Shown: positions 24,915 to 33,493 of the stretch, piece after piece
How positions within the stretch are numbered: the first letter of the stretch is position 1
Layout of the letters: each line of letters starts with the position of its first letter
Position numbers and translations under genes: made by a program
DNA from: Flavobacterium frigidimaris
GTDB lineage: Bacteria; Bacteroidota; Bacteroidia; Flavobacteriales; Flavobacteriaceae
Assembly: GCA_900129595.1 (NCBI GenBank)
Contig: FQWG01000009.1
Location: 1-64,000, forward strand
DNA: 64,000 nt
Direction: 5' to 3'
Notes under the pieces: generated by a model
Seen by the model: the letters and a program-made list of their open reading frames with translations, nothing else
Database searches by the model: none
What the model was told of the DNA's origin: nothing

Positions 24915-24940
24915 AAACTTTCAGAAAAAAATGAAAGTTT
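24915..24940. promoter_or_regulatory. GbsR-type operator, copy B
   Basis: AAACTTTCA (24915-24923), 8 bases, TGAAAGTTT (24932-24940): a perfect 9-bp-arm inverted repeat. It lies after the gbsR stop and ends 17 bases before the possible start of the first membrane gene. It is identical in arms and spacing to copy A. Confidence 0.7.
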
Positions 24941-24953
24941 TGGTTAAATTTTT

Positions 24954-25457
24954 TTACTTCATTATTTTTAAAACTAGTTTCCCCAACCAGTTGTCATTAA
25001 ATTCAGTCATTTTGTCTAACATATTGTCTGCCTTTAATACGAAATCGTACAATTTGGAAGTTTGATCTACAAAGTGTTTCTCTTCTGCGGAATCCTTTGC
25101 TTCGATTGTCGAAACTTCTTTTAGGATTTTAAGAGCTGGTTTGATTTCTCTCTTGCTTCTTTCTCTTGAAATTTTAACCGCCAATTCATCTAAATCTTTT
25201 TCGGCAGTAAAAAACTCTCTTCTTTCTCCGGCTTTGTATTCTTTATATACAATTCCCCAATCCATTAAAGCTCTTAAGTTCATGCTGGCATTGCCACGGG
25301 AAATTTGCAATTCCTCCATAATATCTTCCATAGAAACAGGTTCGTTTGAGACCATTAATAAAGCATGGATCTGCGCCATAGTTTTATTAATTCCCCATTG
25401 AGAACCTAACGCTCCCCAGGTTTGTACGAACTTATTTTTTGCTTCTTTGAATTCCAT
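24954..25457 (-). CDS. GbsR/MarR-family transcriptional regulator
   Basis: The 167-residue protein has a winged-helix MarR-type core (about 25-90): QIHALLMVSNEPVSMEDI then ELQISRGNASMNLRALMDWG. The latter is the recognition helix-turn-helix characteristic of the GbsR branch. A helical C-terminal dimerisation arm runs from 100 to 167. It heads the minus-strand operon to 21676. Matching inverted repeats flank the gene, one over its own promoter and one before the next gene, so it very likely represses itself and the operon. The inducer is unknown. Confidence 0.88.
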   Translation of the reverse strand: MEFKEAKNKFVQTWGALGSQWGINKTMAQIHALLMVSNEPVSMEDIMEELQISRGNASMNLRALMDWGIVYKEYKAGERREFFTAEKDLDELAVKISRERSKREIKPALKILKEVSTIEAKDSAEEKHFVDQTSKLYDFVLKADNMLDKMTEFNDNWLGKLVLKIMK

Positions 25458-25480
25458 GGATCAAATGTAAGTAAAAGTTT

Positions 25481-25510
25481 TTAAACTTTCAAAAATAAAT
25501 GAAAGTTTAA
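25481..25510 (-). promoter_or_regulatory. GbsR-type operator, copy A, over the gbsR promoter
   Basis: TTAAACTTTCA (25481-25491), 8 bases, TGAAAGTTTAA (25500-25510): perfect 11-bp arms. On the minus strand the element TATTTTTG (25490-25497), a match to the Bacteroidota -7 consensus, lies between the half-sites. A bound dimer would cover it. The site begins 24 bases upstream of the gbsR ATG. Confidence 0.7.
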
Positions 25511-25810
25511 TTTAAAAAACGTGTTTAATTTTTTTTAAATGAGAATAAATAAGTGTTTTTACGTGTTGAATTTTTCTGTGTCATTCATTATCTCATTCAT
25601 AACCAATAATTTCCATTCTGTATCATTTTATTAATTATGCTTTTTTATTTGGTATAGTTTTGAAATAGAAATAATGCCAAATGCATTATTCTGGATGTTT
25701 TTTAAACATTTTAAATAATAGCATTAACAAATCAGGTGGAGCAGAAACCACTAAAAAAAACGAGGCGTCCCCGAAAAGCCTTATGAGTAGGAAACCTAAA
25801 TCAAAAAGTT
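25511..25810. other. Gap before the DUF1842 gene
   Basis: The stretch is AT-rich. A frame at 25681-25896 is open but overlaps the DUF1842 gene in another frame and looks like a shadow. A TAGTTTTG near 25656 could be a -7 element, but no TTG sits at the right distance. Nothing else is recognised. Confidence 0.4.
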
Positions 25811-26224
25811 ATGTCAAATTTATTAGCAGGTGCTTATTTAGCACAAGGCACAATTGGAAATGTTGGAATGCCAGGTGCTCCAATCGCAACATTTAGTTTA
25901 GTAGTAGTACCGTCACAAAATTCAGTATCGGGTACAGTAGTCGTTACTCAGGCAATACAAGGTCCTGATAGCCATATTGTTGTTCAGGTAACCGGAAAAA
26001 TATATGCCACAGGAATAGGAAACGTTACGAAAGTAGTTAGTCTGCAAGGACAATACGTTCATAGTGTTCCGCCTCCTGCAATAGGATCTTTTTTGGCCAA
26101 TTTTGATGCTCACTTAGCAATCGATAATGCATGGAACGGAACTGGAGGTTTTTCATATTATCAGCATAATGTTGAAAATGTACCGGTAGCGGCAGCAAAA
26201 AGCCTAAAAGAAGAATTGGTTTAG
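25811..26224 (+). CDS. DUF1842 domain protein
   Basis: The 137-residue protein has no signal peptide and is rich in beta-forming sequence. The order FSLVVVPSQNSVSGTVVVTQAI, HIVVQVTGKIY, SFLANFDAHLAIDNAWNGTG and SYYQHNVENVPV fits the DUF1842 family of small soluble proteins of unknown role. The usual small DUF1843 partner is not seen. It is an orphan gene with generous gaps on both sides, possibly acquired. Confidence 0.65.
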   Translation: MSNLLAGAYLAQGTIGNVGMPGAPIATFSLVVVPSQNSVSGTVVVTQAIQGPDSHIVVQVTGKIYATGIGNVTKVVSLQGQYVHSVPPPAIGSFLANFDAHLAIDNAWNGTGGFSYYQHNVENVPVAAAKSLKEELV

Positions 26225-26296
26225 AAATAAATTTCTCCCAAAAACAAATTCAACAGGATAATAAAAATTTCCTGACTCAGTAAGAGTTTTGATTTA

Positions 26297-26326
26297 AAGA
26301 TCGTCTGTTTAAGGCGGTCTTTTTTA
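26297..26326 (+). terminator. Terminator of the DUF1842 gene
   Basis: AAAGATCGTC pairs with GGCGGTCTTT, allowing wobble pairs, followed by six T. Confidence 0.65.
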
Positions 26327-26369
26327 TTGAAATAATCCCGTTATCGGATCAACTTAAACCTATAAGAAA

Positions 26370-26444
26370 ATGAATAAAAATACATTGTTATTCGTGTGCT
26401 GTTTTATTGTCTTTAAGATAATCCCGGGATTGAATAAAGTATAG
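26370..26444 (+). CDS. Possible 24-residue hydrophobic peptide
   Basis: ATG at 26370 opens a short frame with the hydrophobic core TLLFVCCFIVFKIIPG and stops at TAG 26442-26444. It could be a tiny membrane peptide or chance. No relatives can be named. It lies in the 369-bp gap between the DUF1842 gene and the antiporter. Confidence 0.2.
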   Translation: MNKNTLLFVCCFIVFKIIPGLNKV

Positions 26445-26550
26445 ATGTTTATTCTTTGAATTTAATCTTGTATAAATGGTAAATTTTTAAGAATAGTGTA
26501 ATGGCCGACTTGTAAAATTATAAAGTTATGTTAATTCACTAAATGGAATT

Positions 26551-26579
26551 TTGTATTAAGTAATGGAAAGATATTTTTG
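26551..26579 (+). promoter_or_regulatory. Bacteroidota-type promoter of the antiporter
   Basis: TTG at 26551-26553, an 18-base spacer and TATTTTTG at 26572-26579. The predicted start of transcription is only about 8 bases before the ATG at 26594, so the leader is very short. Confidence 0.65.
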
Positions 26580-26593
26580 TAAAAATCACTTTT

Positions 26594-27856
26594 ATGGAAT
26601 TATACTACACCTTTTCAATACTAATAGTATTGGCCTCTTTCTTCGCCTATTTAAATTTAAGATTTTTAAAACTTCCGGGAACTATTGGAATAATGATTAT
26701 TGCCATGTTAGTTTCTGTAGGCATTCGTCTGCTGGGAGATTCTTATTTTCCGGACACTACAAAACATTTTTTTGAATTGATAAAAGAATTTGACTTCAAC
26801 GAAATCTTAATGGGAGCAATGTTGAATTTTCTTCTTTTCGCTGGTGCACTGCATGTGAATATGTCTGATCTTAAGGAACAAAAAATTCCCATCATGATTT
26901 ATTCTACGGTGAGTGTCGTACTATCAGCGTTAATTATTTCTATATTGCTTTACTATATTGCACCAATTTTGGGAATCAAAATTCCGTATATATTTTGTTT
27001 GGTTTTTGGGACCTTAATTTCTCCAACGGATCCAATCGTGGTGTTGGGCGTTTTAAAACAAGCAAAAGTTCCTAAAAGAATAGAAACCAAAATTGTTGGT
27101 GAATCGTTGTTTAATGATGGAGTAGCAGTAGTAATGTTTGCTGTCGTTCTAAAAATGGCAACCGATCCTACATTTGATATGACTTTTGGTTCTATCGCCT
27201 GGTTATTTGCAAAAGAAGGAATAGGCGGACTTTTATTAGGAGCTGTATTAGGATATACTGCATCAAGGGTTATGAAGAAAATCGACGATTATAAAGTCTC
27301 TGTCCTAATCACACTTTCTATCGTAATGGGAGGATTTTTGATTGCGCAAAGTCTTCACGTTTCAAGCCCGCTGGCGATGGTAGTCGCAGGATTGATTATT
27401 GGTAATTATGGTAAAAAAGTAGCCATGAGCGAAGTTACTCAGGATTATTTGGGTAAGTTTTGGGAACTTATTGATGAAATATTAAACGCTATTTTATTCT
27501 TATTCATTGGTTTTGAGTTGTTATTGTTACCAGATTTAAACAAACAATTACTAACCGGTTTTGTCGCTATTTTTATAGTGCTATTCGCCAGAATTTTTTC
27601 TATCGTTTTACCGTGGAAATTCTTTGATATATTTAAATTTTTCGGAATTAAATCTGCCTACAACAAAGGATCCTTAATGGTTTTAGTTTGGGGAGGAATT
27701 CGCGGTGGAGTTTCTATCGCATTAGTACTTTCTATGCCGGAAGGGGAATATAAAAACCTGTTGCTGGAAGTAACTTATATTGTGGTATTGTTTTCAATCG
27801 TAGTACAAGGACTGACTGTTGGAAAACTGGCCAAAAAGGTTTTGGAGAAAGAGTAA
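26594..27856 (+). CDS. Na+/H+ antiporter, CPA1 (NhaP-like) family
   Basis: This 420-residue inner-membrane protein of 12 or so helices exchanges protons for sodium or another cation. The transport core shows GTLISPTDPIVVLGVL and IVGESLFNDGVAVVMF, where the ND pair is the ion-binding signature of this family. WGGIRGGVSIALVLS near the C-terminus is also conserved. No cytoplasmic regulatory tail follows. It has its own promoter and a shared terminator with the convergent SanA-like gene. Confidence 0.92.
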   Translation: MELYYTFSILIVLASFFAYLNLRFLKLPGTIGIMIIAMLVSVGIRLLGDSYFPDTTKHFFELIKEFDFNEILMGAMLNFLLFAGALHVNMSDLKEQKIPIMIYSTVSVVLSALIISILLYYIAPILGIKIPYIFCLVFGTLISPTDPIVVLGVLKQAKVPKRIETKIVGESLFNDGVAVVMFAVVLKMATDPTFDMTFGSIAWLFAKEGIGGLLLGAVLGYTASRVMKKIDDYKVSVLITLSIVMGGFLIAQSLHVSSPLAMVVAGLIIGNYGKKVAMSEVTQDYLGKFWELIDEILNAILFLFIGFELLLLPDLNKQLLTGFVAIFIVLFARIFSIVLPWKFFDIFKFFGIKSAYNKGSLMVLVWGGIRGGVSIALVLSMPEGEYKNLLLEVTYIVVLFSIVVQGLTVGKLAKKVLEKE

Positions 27857-27860
27857 ATGA

Positions 27861-27899
27861 TTTAGAATATAGAATAAAGAAAATAGAGTAAAGAATAGG
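27861..27899. repeat. Low-complexity AGAATAAAGAAA-type repeat
   Basis: ATATAGAATAAAGAAAATAG and AGTAAAGAATAG repeat the wording of 3008-3071. It is directly after the antiporter stop codon. Confidence 0.5.
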
Positions 27900-27912
27900 G
27901 ATTTTACTTTAA

Positions 27913-27947
27913 TAAAAAAGCCTGCAAAATTTTGCAGGCTTTTTTTA
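27913..27947. terminator. Bidirectional terminator, antiporter / SanA-like gene
   Basis: AAAAAGCCTGCAAAA (27915-27929) pairs with TTTTGCAGGCTTTTT (27930-27944). The end of the hairpin touches the stop of the minus-strand gene. Confidence 0.85.
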
Positions 27948-28604
27948 TCGTTTGTCTTCTTTAGAATAATTTGAAACTCCGTTGATATCAATTGGATTTC
28001 CTAAAAATCGTGGTTCACGATTTCTCAAAACATCAAAAAAGGATTTAAAAATAGAACCGTATTCTCTAAAAGTAACATATTTGTATCCAAGATATTCTCC
28101 TGAATTAGCCGAATATCCAACAGATTTTATGCCTAGTTTTTGCCCAATATAAATTGCACGGTTCAAATGGTATTCCTGAGTGATTAAAGTGGCTTTTTTG
28201 ATGTTGAAAATATGTTTGGCGCGATACATTGTAGAATAAGTATCGAATCCTGCATAATCAATAAATATTTTTGTGGTATCAACTCCGTGTTTGAAACAGT
28301 AATTTTTCATTACGGTTAGTTCGTCATATTCGTCACGGCCATTATCTCCCGAAAGTAAAATTTTATTAATTCGGTTGGCTTTATATAATAAGATTCCGGC
28401 ATCCAATCGGTCTTTTAAATATTTGCTGGGCTGATCTCCATTAATTCCGGCACCAAAAATAATTCCCACATCGTTTTTAGGGAATTTTTTTAGGGAATAA
28501 TAAATATGCTTTTTCGTTGTTGATTTTACATATAAATTTACCGAAATGATTGCTATTAACCCAAGAAGGGAAAGACAAAGGAATATTTTAAAATATTTTT
28601 TCAA
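27945..28604 (-). CDS. SanA/YdcF-family (DUF218) membrane-anchored protein
   Basis: The 219-residue protein has one N-terminal membrane helix (about 6-27) and a DUF218 domain. The pattern GIIFGAGINGDQPSKYLKDR, ILLSGDNGRDEYDE, FIDYAGFDTYSTMYRA and LITQEYHLNRAIYI matches the SanA branch, linked in enterobacteria to envelope barrier function and vancomycin exclusion at high temperature. The exact reaction is unknown. It is monocistronic. Confidence 0.87.
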   Translation of the reverse strand: MKKYFKIFLCLSLLGLIAIISVNLYVKSTTKKHIYYSLKKFPKNDVGIIFGAGINGDQPSKYLKDRLDAGILLYKANRINKILLSGDNGRDEYDELTVMKNYCFKHGVDTTKIFIDYAGFDTYSTMYRAKHIFNIKKATLITQEYHLNRAIYIGQKLGIKSVGYSANSGEYLGYKYVTFREYGSIFKSFFDVLRNREPRFLGNPIDINGVSNYSKEDKR

Positions 28605-28740
28605 GATGTATTTTGTAAGATTAAGATTTAAAAGGTGGTGAAGATAAATAACATTTATTTACAGTCAAAATCAAATTAAAAAACCGAAGTGTTTTTTGCT
28701 CCGGTTTCTAATTATCTAATATTCTAAGAAGTCTAACAAT

Positions 28741-30768
28741 CTACAAAAGTCCCGCTCTCTTCAATAAAGCTTCCGGTTTTGGTTCCTGACCTCTAAAACG
28801 TTTGTATAAAATCATAGGATGTTCTGTTCCTCCTTTAGAGAGTACATTGTCTTTGAATTTTGCCGCTACTTCAGGATTGAAAATTCCTTTCTCCTGAAAG
28901 TATTCAAAAGCATCTGCATCTAAGACTTCAGCCCATTTATAGCTGTAGTATCCGGAAGAATATCCACCCTGAAAAATATGAGAAAATGCTGTACTCATCG
29001 CATTTTCTTTTACGTCTGGATAGAGTTGCGTATTGGCAAATTGTTCTGTTTCGAATGTTTTTAAATCTGTAATATTCGTTGGATCTTGTCCGTGCCAAGC
29101 CATATCTAACAATCCAAAACTCAATTGGCGTAAAGTGGCCATTCCTTCCTGAAAGCTTGCACTTTCCTTAATTTTTTGTACATATTCAATCGGAATAATT
29201 TCTCCCGTTTCGTAGTGGTTTGCAAACAAAGCCAAAGCTTCCGGTTCGTAACACCAGTTTTCCATAATCTGACTTGGTAATTCTACAAAATCCCAAAACA
29301 CTGAAGTTCCGGATAAACTTGGATAAGTTGTATTGGCTAACATTCCGTGTAAACCGTGACCAAATTCATGGAACAAAGTCGTCACTTCATTAAAAGTCAA
29401 TAAAGATGGTTTCGTTTCTGTTGGTTTGGTAAAATTGCAAACGTTCGAAATATGTGGTCTTTCGTTTACGCCATTTTTTATAGATTGTGATTTGAAAGAA
29501 GTCATCCAGGCACCGTTTCTTTTTCCTTTTCTTGGAAAGAAATCAGCATAGAAAATTGAAACTAAATTATCCTCTGCATCGGTTACTTCGTAAGTGGTAA
29601 CTTCTTCATGGTATTTATCGATATCAAAAACTTCGGTAAATGTTAATCCGTATAATTTTTTGGCAACTGTAAAAGCACCGTTTAATACTTTTTCTAATTG
29701 AAAATACGGTTTTAGTTTTTCATCGTCTAAATTAAAAAGCTGTTGCTTTAGTTTTTCAGAATAATAAGCGCCATCCCATTTTTCTAATTGCTCAATTCCG
29801 TCCAGTTCTTTGGCGAAAGCCGTTAATTCAGCAAATTCTTTTTGGGCTGCAGGTTTTGCTTTAGCTAATAAATCATTTAGGAAAGAGAAAACTTTCTCCG
29901 GACTTTCGGCCATTCTTTCTTCCAAAACGAAATGTGCGTGCGTTTTATAACCTAACAAATTGGCTCTTTCGAAACGTAATTTCGCAATTTGTAAAACATT
30001 TTCCTGATTGTCGAATTCGTTCTTCTGAAAAGCTTTTGCTCCAAAAGCAATTGCCATTTTTTTACGCAATTCACGATTATCAGCATAAGTCAAAAACGGA
30101 ACATAACTTGGATGGTCTAAAGTAAAAATCCAGCCGTCTTTTTCTTTGCCTTTTGCTAATAATCTGGCTGCTTCAATAGTTCCTTCAGGTAATCCTGCTA
30201 AGTCTTTTTCGTCAGTCAGATGCAATTCGAAAGCATTGGTTTCTGCCAAAACATTTTCGCCAAATTGCAGACTCAACCTCGATAATTCTTTGTCAATTTC
30301 ACGAAGTTTATCTTTTTTGTCTTCCGGAAGATTCGCTCCGTTTCTGGAGAAGCTTTTGTATTTTTTATCTAAAAGAGTTGTTTGTTCCGGATTTAGATTT
30401 AATGTTTCCTTTTGATCGTAAACGGCTTTTATCTTCGCAAATAAAGCAGCGTTTAAAGTAATGTCATTTCCGAATTCTGATAATAAAGGCGAAACTTCCT
30501 GAGCGATTTTTTGCATTTCATCACTCGTTTCAGCCGAATTCAAATTGAAGAAAACACTCGAAAGGCGATCTAAAATATCTCCTGAGAAATCCATCGTTAC
30601 AACAGTATTTTCAAAAGTTGGCGCTTCGGGATTGTTTACAATAGCATCAATTTCGGCTTTAGCCAAAGAAATTCCTTCCTGAAAAGCCGGAAGATAATCT
30701 TCGATTTTAATTTGAGAAAAAGGAGCTGTGTTATGTTTGGTTGTGAATTTTGAAAGTAAAACGTTCAT
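28741..30768 (-). CDS. M3-family oligopeptidase
   Basis: This zinc oligopeptidase of the M3 family (oligopeptidase A / peptidyl-dipeptidase group) has 675 residues from the chosen ATG at 30766-30768 (MNVLLSKFTTKHNTAPF). An upstream ATG at 30825 would add 19 atypical residues. The catalytic motif LFHEFGHGLHGML is present, with the third ligand further on (ENWCYEPEAL). It has no signal peptide, so it degrades short peptides in the cytoplasm. It stands alone on its strand. Confidence 0.93.
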   Translation of the reverse strand: MNVLLSKFTTKHNTAPFSQIKIEDYLPAFQEGISLAKAEIDAIVNNPEAPTFENTVVTMDFSGDILDRLSSVFFNLNSAETSDEMQKIAQEVSPLLSEFGNDITLNAALFAKIKAVYDQKETLNLNPEQTTLLDKKYKSFSRNGANLPEDKKDKLREIDKELSRLSLQFGENVLAETNAFELHLTDEKDLAGLPEGTIEAARLLAKGKEKDGWIFTLDHPSYVPFLTYADNRELRKKMAIAFGAKAFQKNEFDNQENVLQIAKLRFERANLLGYKTHAHFVLEERMAESPEKVFSFLNDLLAKAKPAAQKEFAELTAFAKELDGIEQLEKWDGAYYSEKLKQQLFNLDDEKLKPYFQLEKVLNGAFTVAKKLYGLTFTEVFDIDKYHEEVTTYEVTDAEDNLVSIFYADFFPRKGKRNGAWMTSFKSQSIKNGVNERPHISNVCNFTKPTETKPSLLTFNEVTTLFHEFGHGLHGMLANTTYPSLSGTSVFWDFVELPSQIMENWCYEPEALALFANHYETGEIIPIEYVQKIKESASFQEGMATLRQLSFGLLDMAWHGQDPTNITDLKTFETEQFANTQLYPDVKENAMSTAFSHIFQGGYSSGYYSYKWAEVLDADAFEYFQEKGIFNPEVAAKFKDNVLSKGGTEHPMILYKRFRGQEPKPEALLKRAGLL

Positions 30769-30988
30769 TATAATGTAATTAATTTTATTAATTGAAGTAA
30801 AATTTTTGAATTCCAAAGATAGCAATTTATAAAAATCTAATCATCTATACAAAATCGATTCTCGGCATAAAATCCTCTTAAATTGTGTTATAGATATGTT
30901 ATTTATTGCTGTAAGGGTTTTAAAAATTGTAAATTGAAAAAATACGATTAGAATATAAAATGCTAATCACAAATTGTAAAATAGAAAA

Positions 30989-31660
30989 ATGATGAATTAT
31001 CAAGTTGTTATAAAGAATATAGATACGGTTAATGAAGTAGAAGGATATTGGTCTGATGAAGATTTTGTTCAGTTATTAGAAAAATTCAATTATCCGGACG
31101 GGGGAACAGCAGATAAAGCGAGTTTACCGGAATTGTTAGAAATGGCTATTTCGGATTACGAACCTAATGAAGCTGCTGAAATAGTTTTGAAATACAAATT
31201 TGCTGATCGATTAGGCGACGGACAAATTGAGCAAATATCGCACAATATGTTAATTGATAAAGTTTGTGAGGAATATCCTGAAATCGATATGCAGGGAACT
31301 TTGTTTCATATCAATCAATTACTTTTTAAAGCATACAACGGAAAATTCCCCAATGCAAAAGCTTCTGTTGTTCATTTTTCAATGACACCAACAGAGGGTG
31401 AAGCACAAAAGCTGACAGCCGAAAATGTGCTGAAATTATTGAAAAATGGTTTATCTGATAGAAATCTTATCAAAAGATTGTTCGAAAATCAAATGTCTCA
31501 AAATATTCCATTTCCGGAAGCTGAGGCTATTGTTTGGGAATTGACAACAGAAGATAATGTGAATTATGATCTGGTTACTTCAGAGAATTGGATAAATAAA
31601 GAAGATATTACAGAATATGAATTTGAATCTGTTCTTGAGGAAATTGAAGATGAAGCATAA
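30989..31660 (+). CDS. Conserved-looking hypothetical protein
   Basis: The 223-residue soluble protein is very acidic at both ends (YWSDEDFVQLLEKF, and the tail EFESVLEEIEDEA). M1 or M2 may be the start. No known motif, signal peptide or membrane segment was recognised. It is divergent from the M3 peptidase gene, with a terminator hairpin 20 bases after its stop. The function is unknown. Confidence 0.75.
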   Translation: MMNYQVVIKNIDTVNEVEGYWSDEDFVQLLEKFNYPDGGTADKASLPELLEMAISDYEPNEAAEIVLKYKFADRLGDGQIEQISHNMLIDKVCEEYPEIDMQGTLFHINQLLFKAYNGKFPNAKASVVHFSMTPTEGEAQKLTAENVLKLLKNGLSDRNLIKRLFENQMSQNIPFPEAEAIVWELTTEDNVNYDLVTSENWINKEDITEYEFESVLEEIEDEA

Positions 31661-31680
31661 TTTTAAAAAATATAATTAAA

Positions 31681-31716
31681 ACAGAAAGGCTTCCGTAATG
31701 GGAAGCCTTTCTGTTT
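31681..31716. terminator. Bidirectional terminator, hypothetical gene / purE
   Basis: ACAGAAAGGCTTCC (31681-31694) pairs with GGAAGCCTTTCTGT (31701-31714), followed by T. It lies between two convergent genes. Confidence 0.85.
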
Positions 31717-31770
31717 TAATATTCTATTCAGTAGCAGTTTATATTGAAAACTACGACTGAAAACTGAAAA

Positions 31771-32253
31771 CTATTTCAATCCTTCAGCGGCTTTGTTAAC
31801 CGCTGCTTTCAATTCTTCTTTGTAAGCAATAATCGTATCAAGTACTCTTTTGTCGTGACTTCCGATGATTTGTGCTGCTAGAATTCCGGCATTTTTTGCT
31901 CCGTTTAGAGCTACAGTTGCTACAGGAACTCCGCCCGGCATTTGAAGAATTGATAAAACCGAATCCCATCCATCTATAGAATTGCTTGATTTTACAGGAA
32001 CCCCAATTACAGGAAGCGGCGACATCGAAGCTACCATTCCCGGTAAATGCGCAGCGCCTCCGGCTCCGGCAATAATTACCGAAATCCCGCGAGTATGAGC
32101 ATTTTTACTGAAATCGAATAATTTTTCCGGTGTTCTGTGTGCCGAAACGATATCTACTTCAGTTTCGATATTAAATTGTTTTAGTATGTCGATGGCATCC
32201 TGCATGACTGGCATGTCAGAGATACTTCCCATTATGATGGCTACTTTGCTCAT
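31771..32253 (-). CDS. purE: N5-carboxyaminoimidazole ribonucleotide mutase
   Basis: This enzyme moves the carboxyl group of N5-CAIR to C4, the step after PurK in purine synthesis. The 160-residue class I protein has the motif GSISDMPVMQDA near the start and SAHRTPEKLF, which holds the catalytic His. The central GGAAHLPGMVAS is complete. purK lies 85 bases upstream on the same strand, with an 18-bp-arm hairpin between the two. Confidence 0.96.
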   Translation of the reverse strand: MSKVAIIMGSISDMPVMQDAIDILKQFNIETEVDIVSAHRTPEKLFDFSKNAHTRGISVIIAGAGGAAHLPGMVASMSPLPVIGVPVKSSNSIDGWDSVLSILQMPGGVPVATVALNGAKNAGILAAQIIGSHDKRVLDTIIAYKEELKAAVNKAAEGLK

Positions 32254-32276
32254 TTTATTTTATTTAAGATTAAAAT

Positions 32277-32324
32277 GATTGAATGATTTAAAGATTACTA
32301 TGATAGTCTTTAAATCATTCAATC
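32277..32324. repeat. Perfect inverted repeat between purK and purE
   Basis: The 18-bp arms at 32277-32294 and 32307-32324 are exact reverse complements with a 12-base loop. The wording (GATTGAATGATTTAAAGA) is of the word-like intergenic repeat type. It may attenuate purE relative to purK or block exonucleases. Confidence 0.6.
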
Positions 32325-32338
32325 TTTAAATTTTTTAA

Positions 32339-33493
32339 TTATTCCGAAATCACTTTAATTGTATTCTTAACATCCTCGGCAATTCTTCTTGCTTCACCCA
32401 TGTTTTCATTTACAATCGTAACGTGACCCATTTTTCTGAAAGGTCTTGTTTGTTTTTTACCGTAAATATGTGGAGTAACTCCATCCCATCCTAAAATGGT
32501 TTCAATATTTTCGTAAACCACATCTCCTGAAAAACCTTCGGCGCCTACTAAATTTACCATAACTCCCGCAACTTTACTGTCTGTGTTTCCTAACGGAAGA
32601 TCTAAAATAGCGCGTAGATGATTTTCGAATTGTGATGTATAACTTGCTTCGATCGAATAATGACCTGAATTGTGCGGGCGAGGAGCGACCTCATTTACCA
32701 AAATTTCATCTTCGTGAGTTTGGAACATTTCAACTGCCAAAAGACCAACATGATTGAATTTCTCCGAAACATTCAAAGCAATTGCTCTGGCTTTTTCGGC
32801 TACTTTTTCGTCGATTCTGGCAGGGCAGATTACATATTCTACTTGGTTCGCTTCCGGGTGAAATTCCATTTCGACAACTGGGTAGGTTTTGATTTCTCCT
32901 GATGGGTTTCTTACTACGATAACGGCCAATTCATTTTTGAACGGAACCATCGTTTCTGCAATACATTCTACATTTGGTAAATCATCCATGTCTGAAATCT
33001 GACGAATGACTTTTACGCCATTTCCGTCGTAACCGAATTCAGTACATTTCCAGACAAACGGAATGGTGATTTCGTTATTTCCAACGGACTTTTGCAAATG
33101 TGCAGGACTGTCAAATCTTAAATAAGCGGCTGTTGGGATATTACTTTGAGTATAAAAATCTTTTTGAACGCCTTTATTCTGAATTCCTTTTAGGGTCTTT
33201 GGAGAAGGATATACTTTTAGGCCTTCTTTTTCGAGTTGCGTCAAAGCTTCAAGATTGACCAATTCAATTTCGAAAGTCAAAACATCGACTTGCTTTCCAA
33301 AATTGTAAACCGTTTCATAATCCATCAAGTCGCCTTTGAAGAATTTATTACAGGCAATTTTACTCGGAGCTTCGTCGCTCGGATCTAAAACATAAGTTTG
33401 TATGTCAAATTTTCGAGTGTCAGACAATAGCATTTTTCCTAATTGTCCGCCACCTAATATTCCTAATTTAAAATCAGAAGAAAAATAGTTCAT
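32339..33493 (-). CDS. purK: N5-carboxyaminoimidazole ribonucleotide synthase
   Basis: This ATP-grasp enzyme carboxylates AIR to N5-CAIR. The ATG at 33491-33493 (MNYFSSDFKLGILGGGQLGK) was chosen, giving 384 residues. A longer frame to 33583 would add 30 residues (NHEIREIRGKKK and so on) that are a translation of the CACGAATTTC intergenic repeat. The dinucleotide-like loop GILGGGQLG, the ATP-grasp core (VWKCTEFGYDGNGVK) and NEVAPRPHNSGH are all present. It is the first gene of purK-purE. Confidence 0.96.
   Translation of the reverse strand: MNYFSSDFKLGILGGGQLGKMLLSDTRKFDIQTYVLDPSDEAPSKIACNKFFKGDLMDYETVYNFGKQVDVLTFEIELVNLEALTQLEKEGLKVYPSPKTLKGIQNKGVQKDFYTQSNIPTAAYLRFDSPAHLQKSVGNNEITIPFVWKCTEFGYDGNGVKVIRQISDMDDLPNVECIAETMVPFKNELAVIVVRNPSGEIKTYPVVEMEFHPEANQVEYVICPARIDEKVAEKARAIALNVSEKFNHVGLLAVEMFQTHEDEILVNEVAPRPHNSGHYSIEASYTSQFENHLRAILDLPLGNTDSKVAGVMVNLVGAEGFSGDVVYENIETILGWDGVTPHIYGKKQTRPFRKMGHVTIVNENMGEARRIAEDVKNTIKVISE

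Noticed and set aside
25681..25896. 71-residue open frame before the DUF1842 gene
   Set aside because: It overlaps the DUF1842 start region in another frame, is rich in Lys/Ser/Asn/Cys without pattern, and has no recognisable family.
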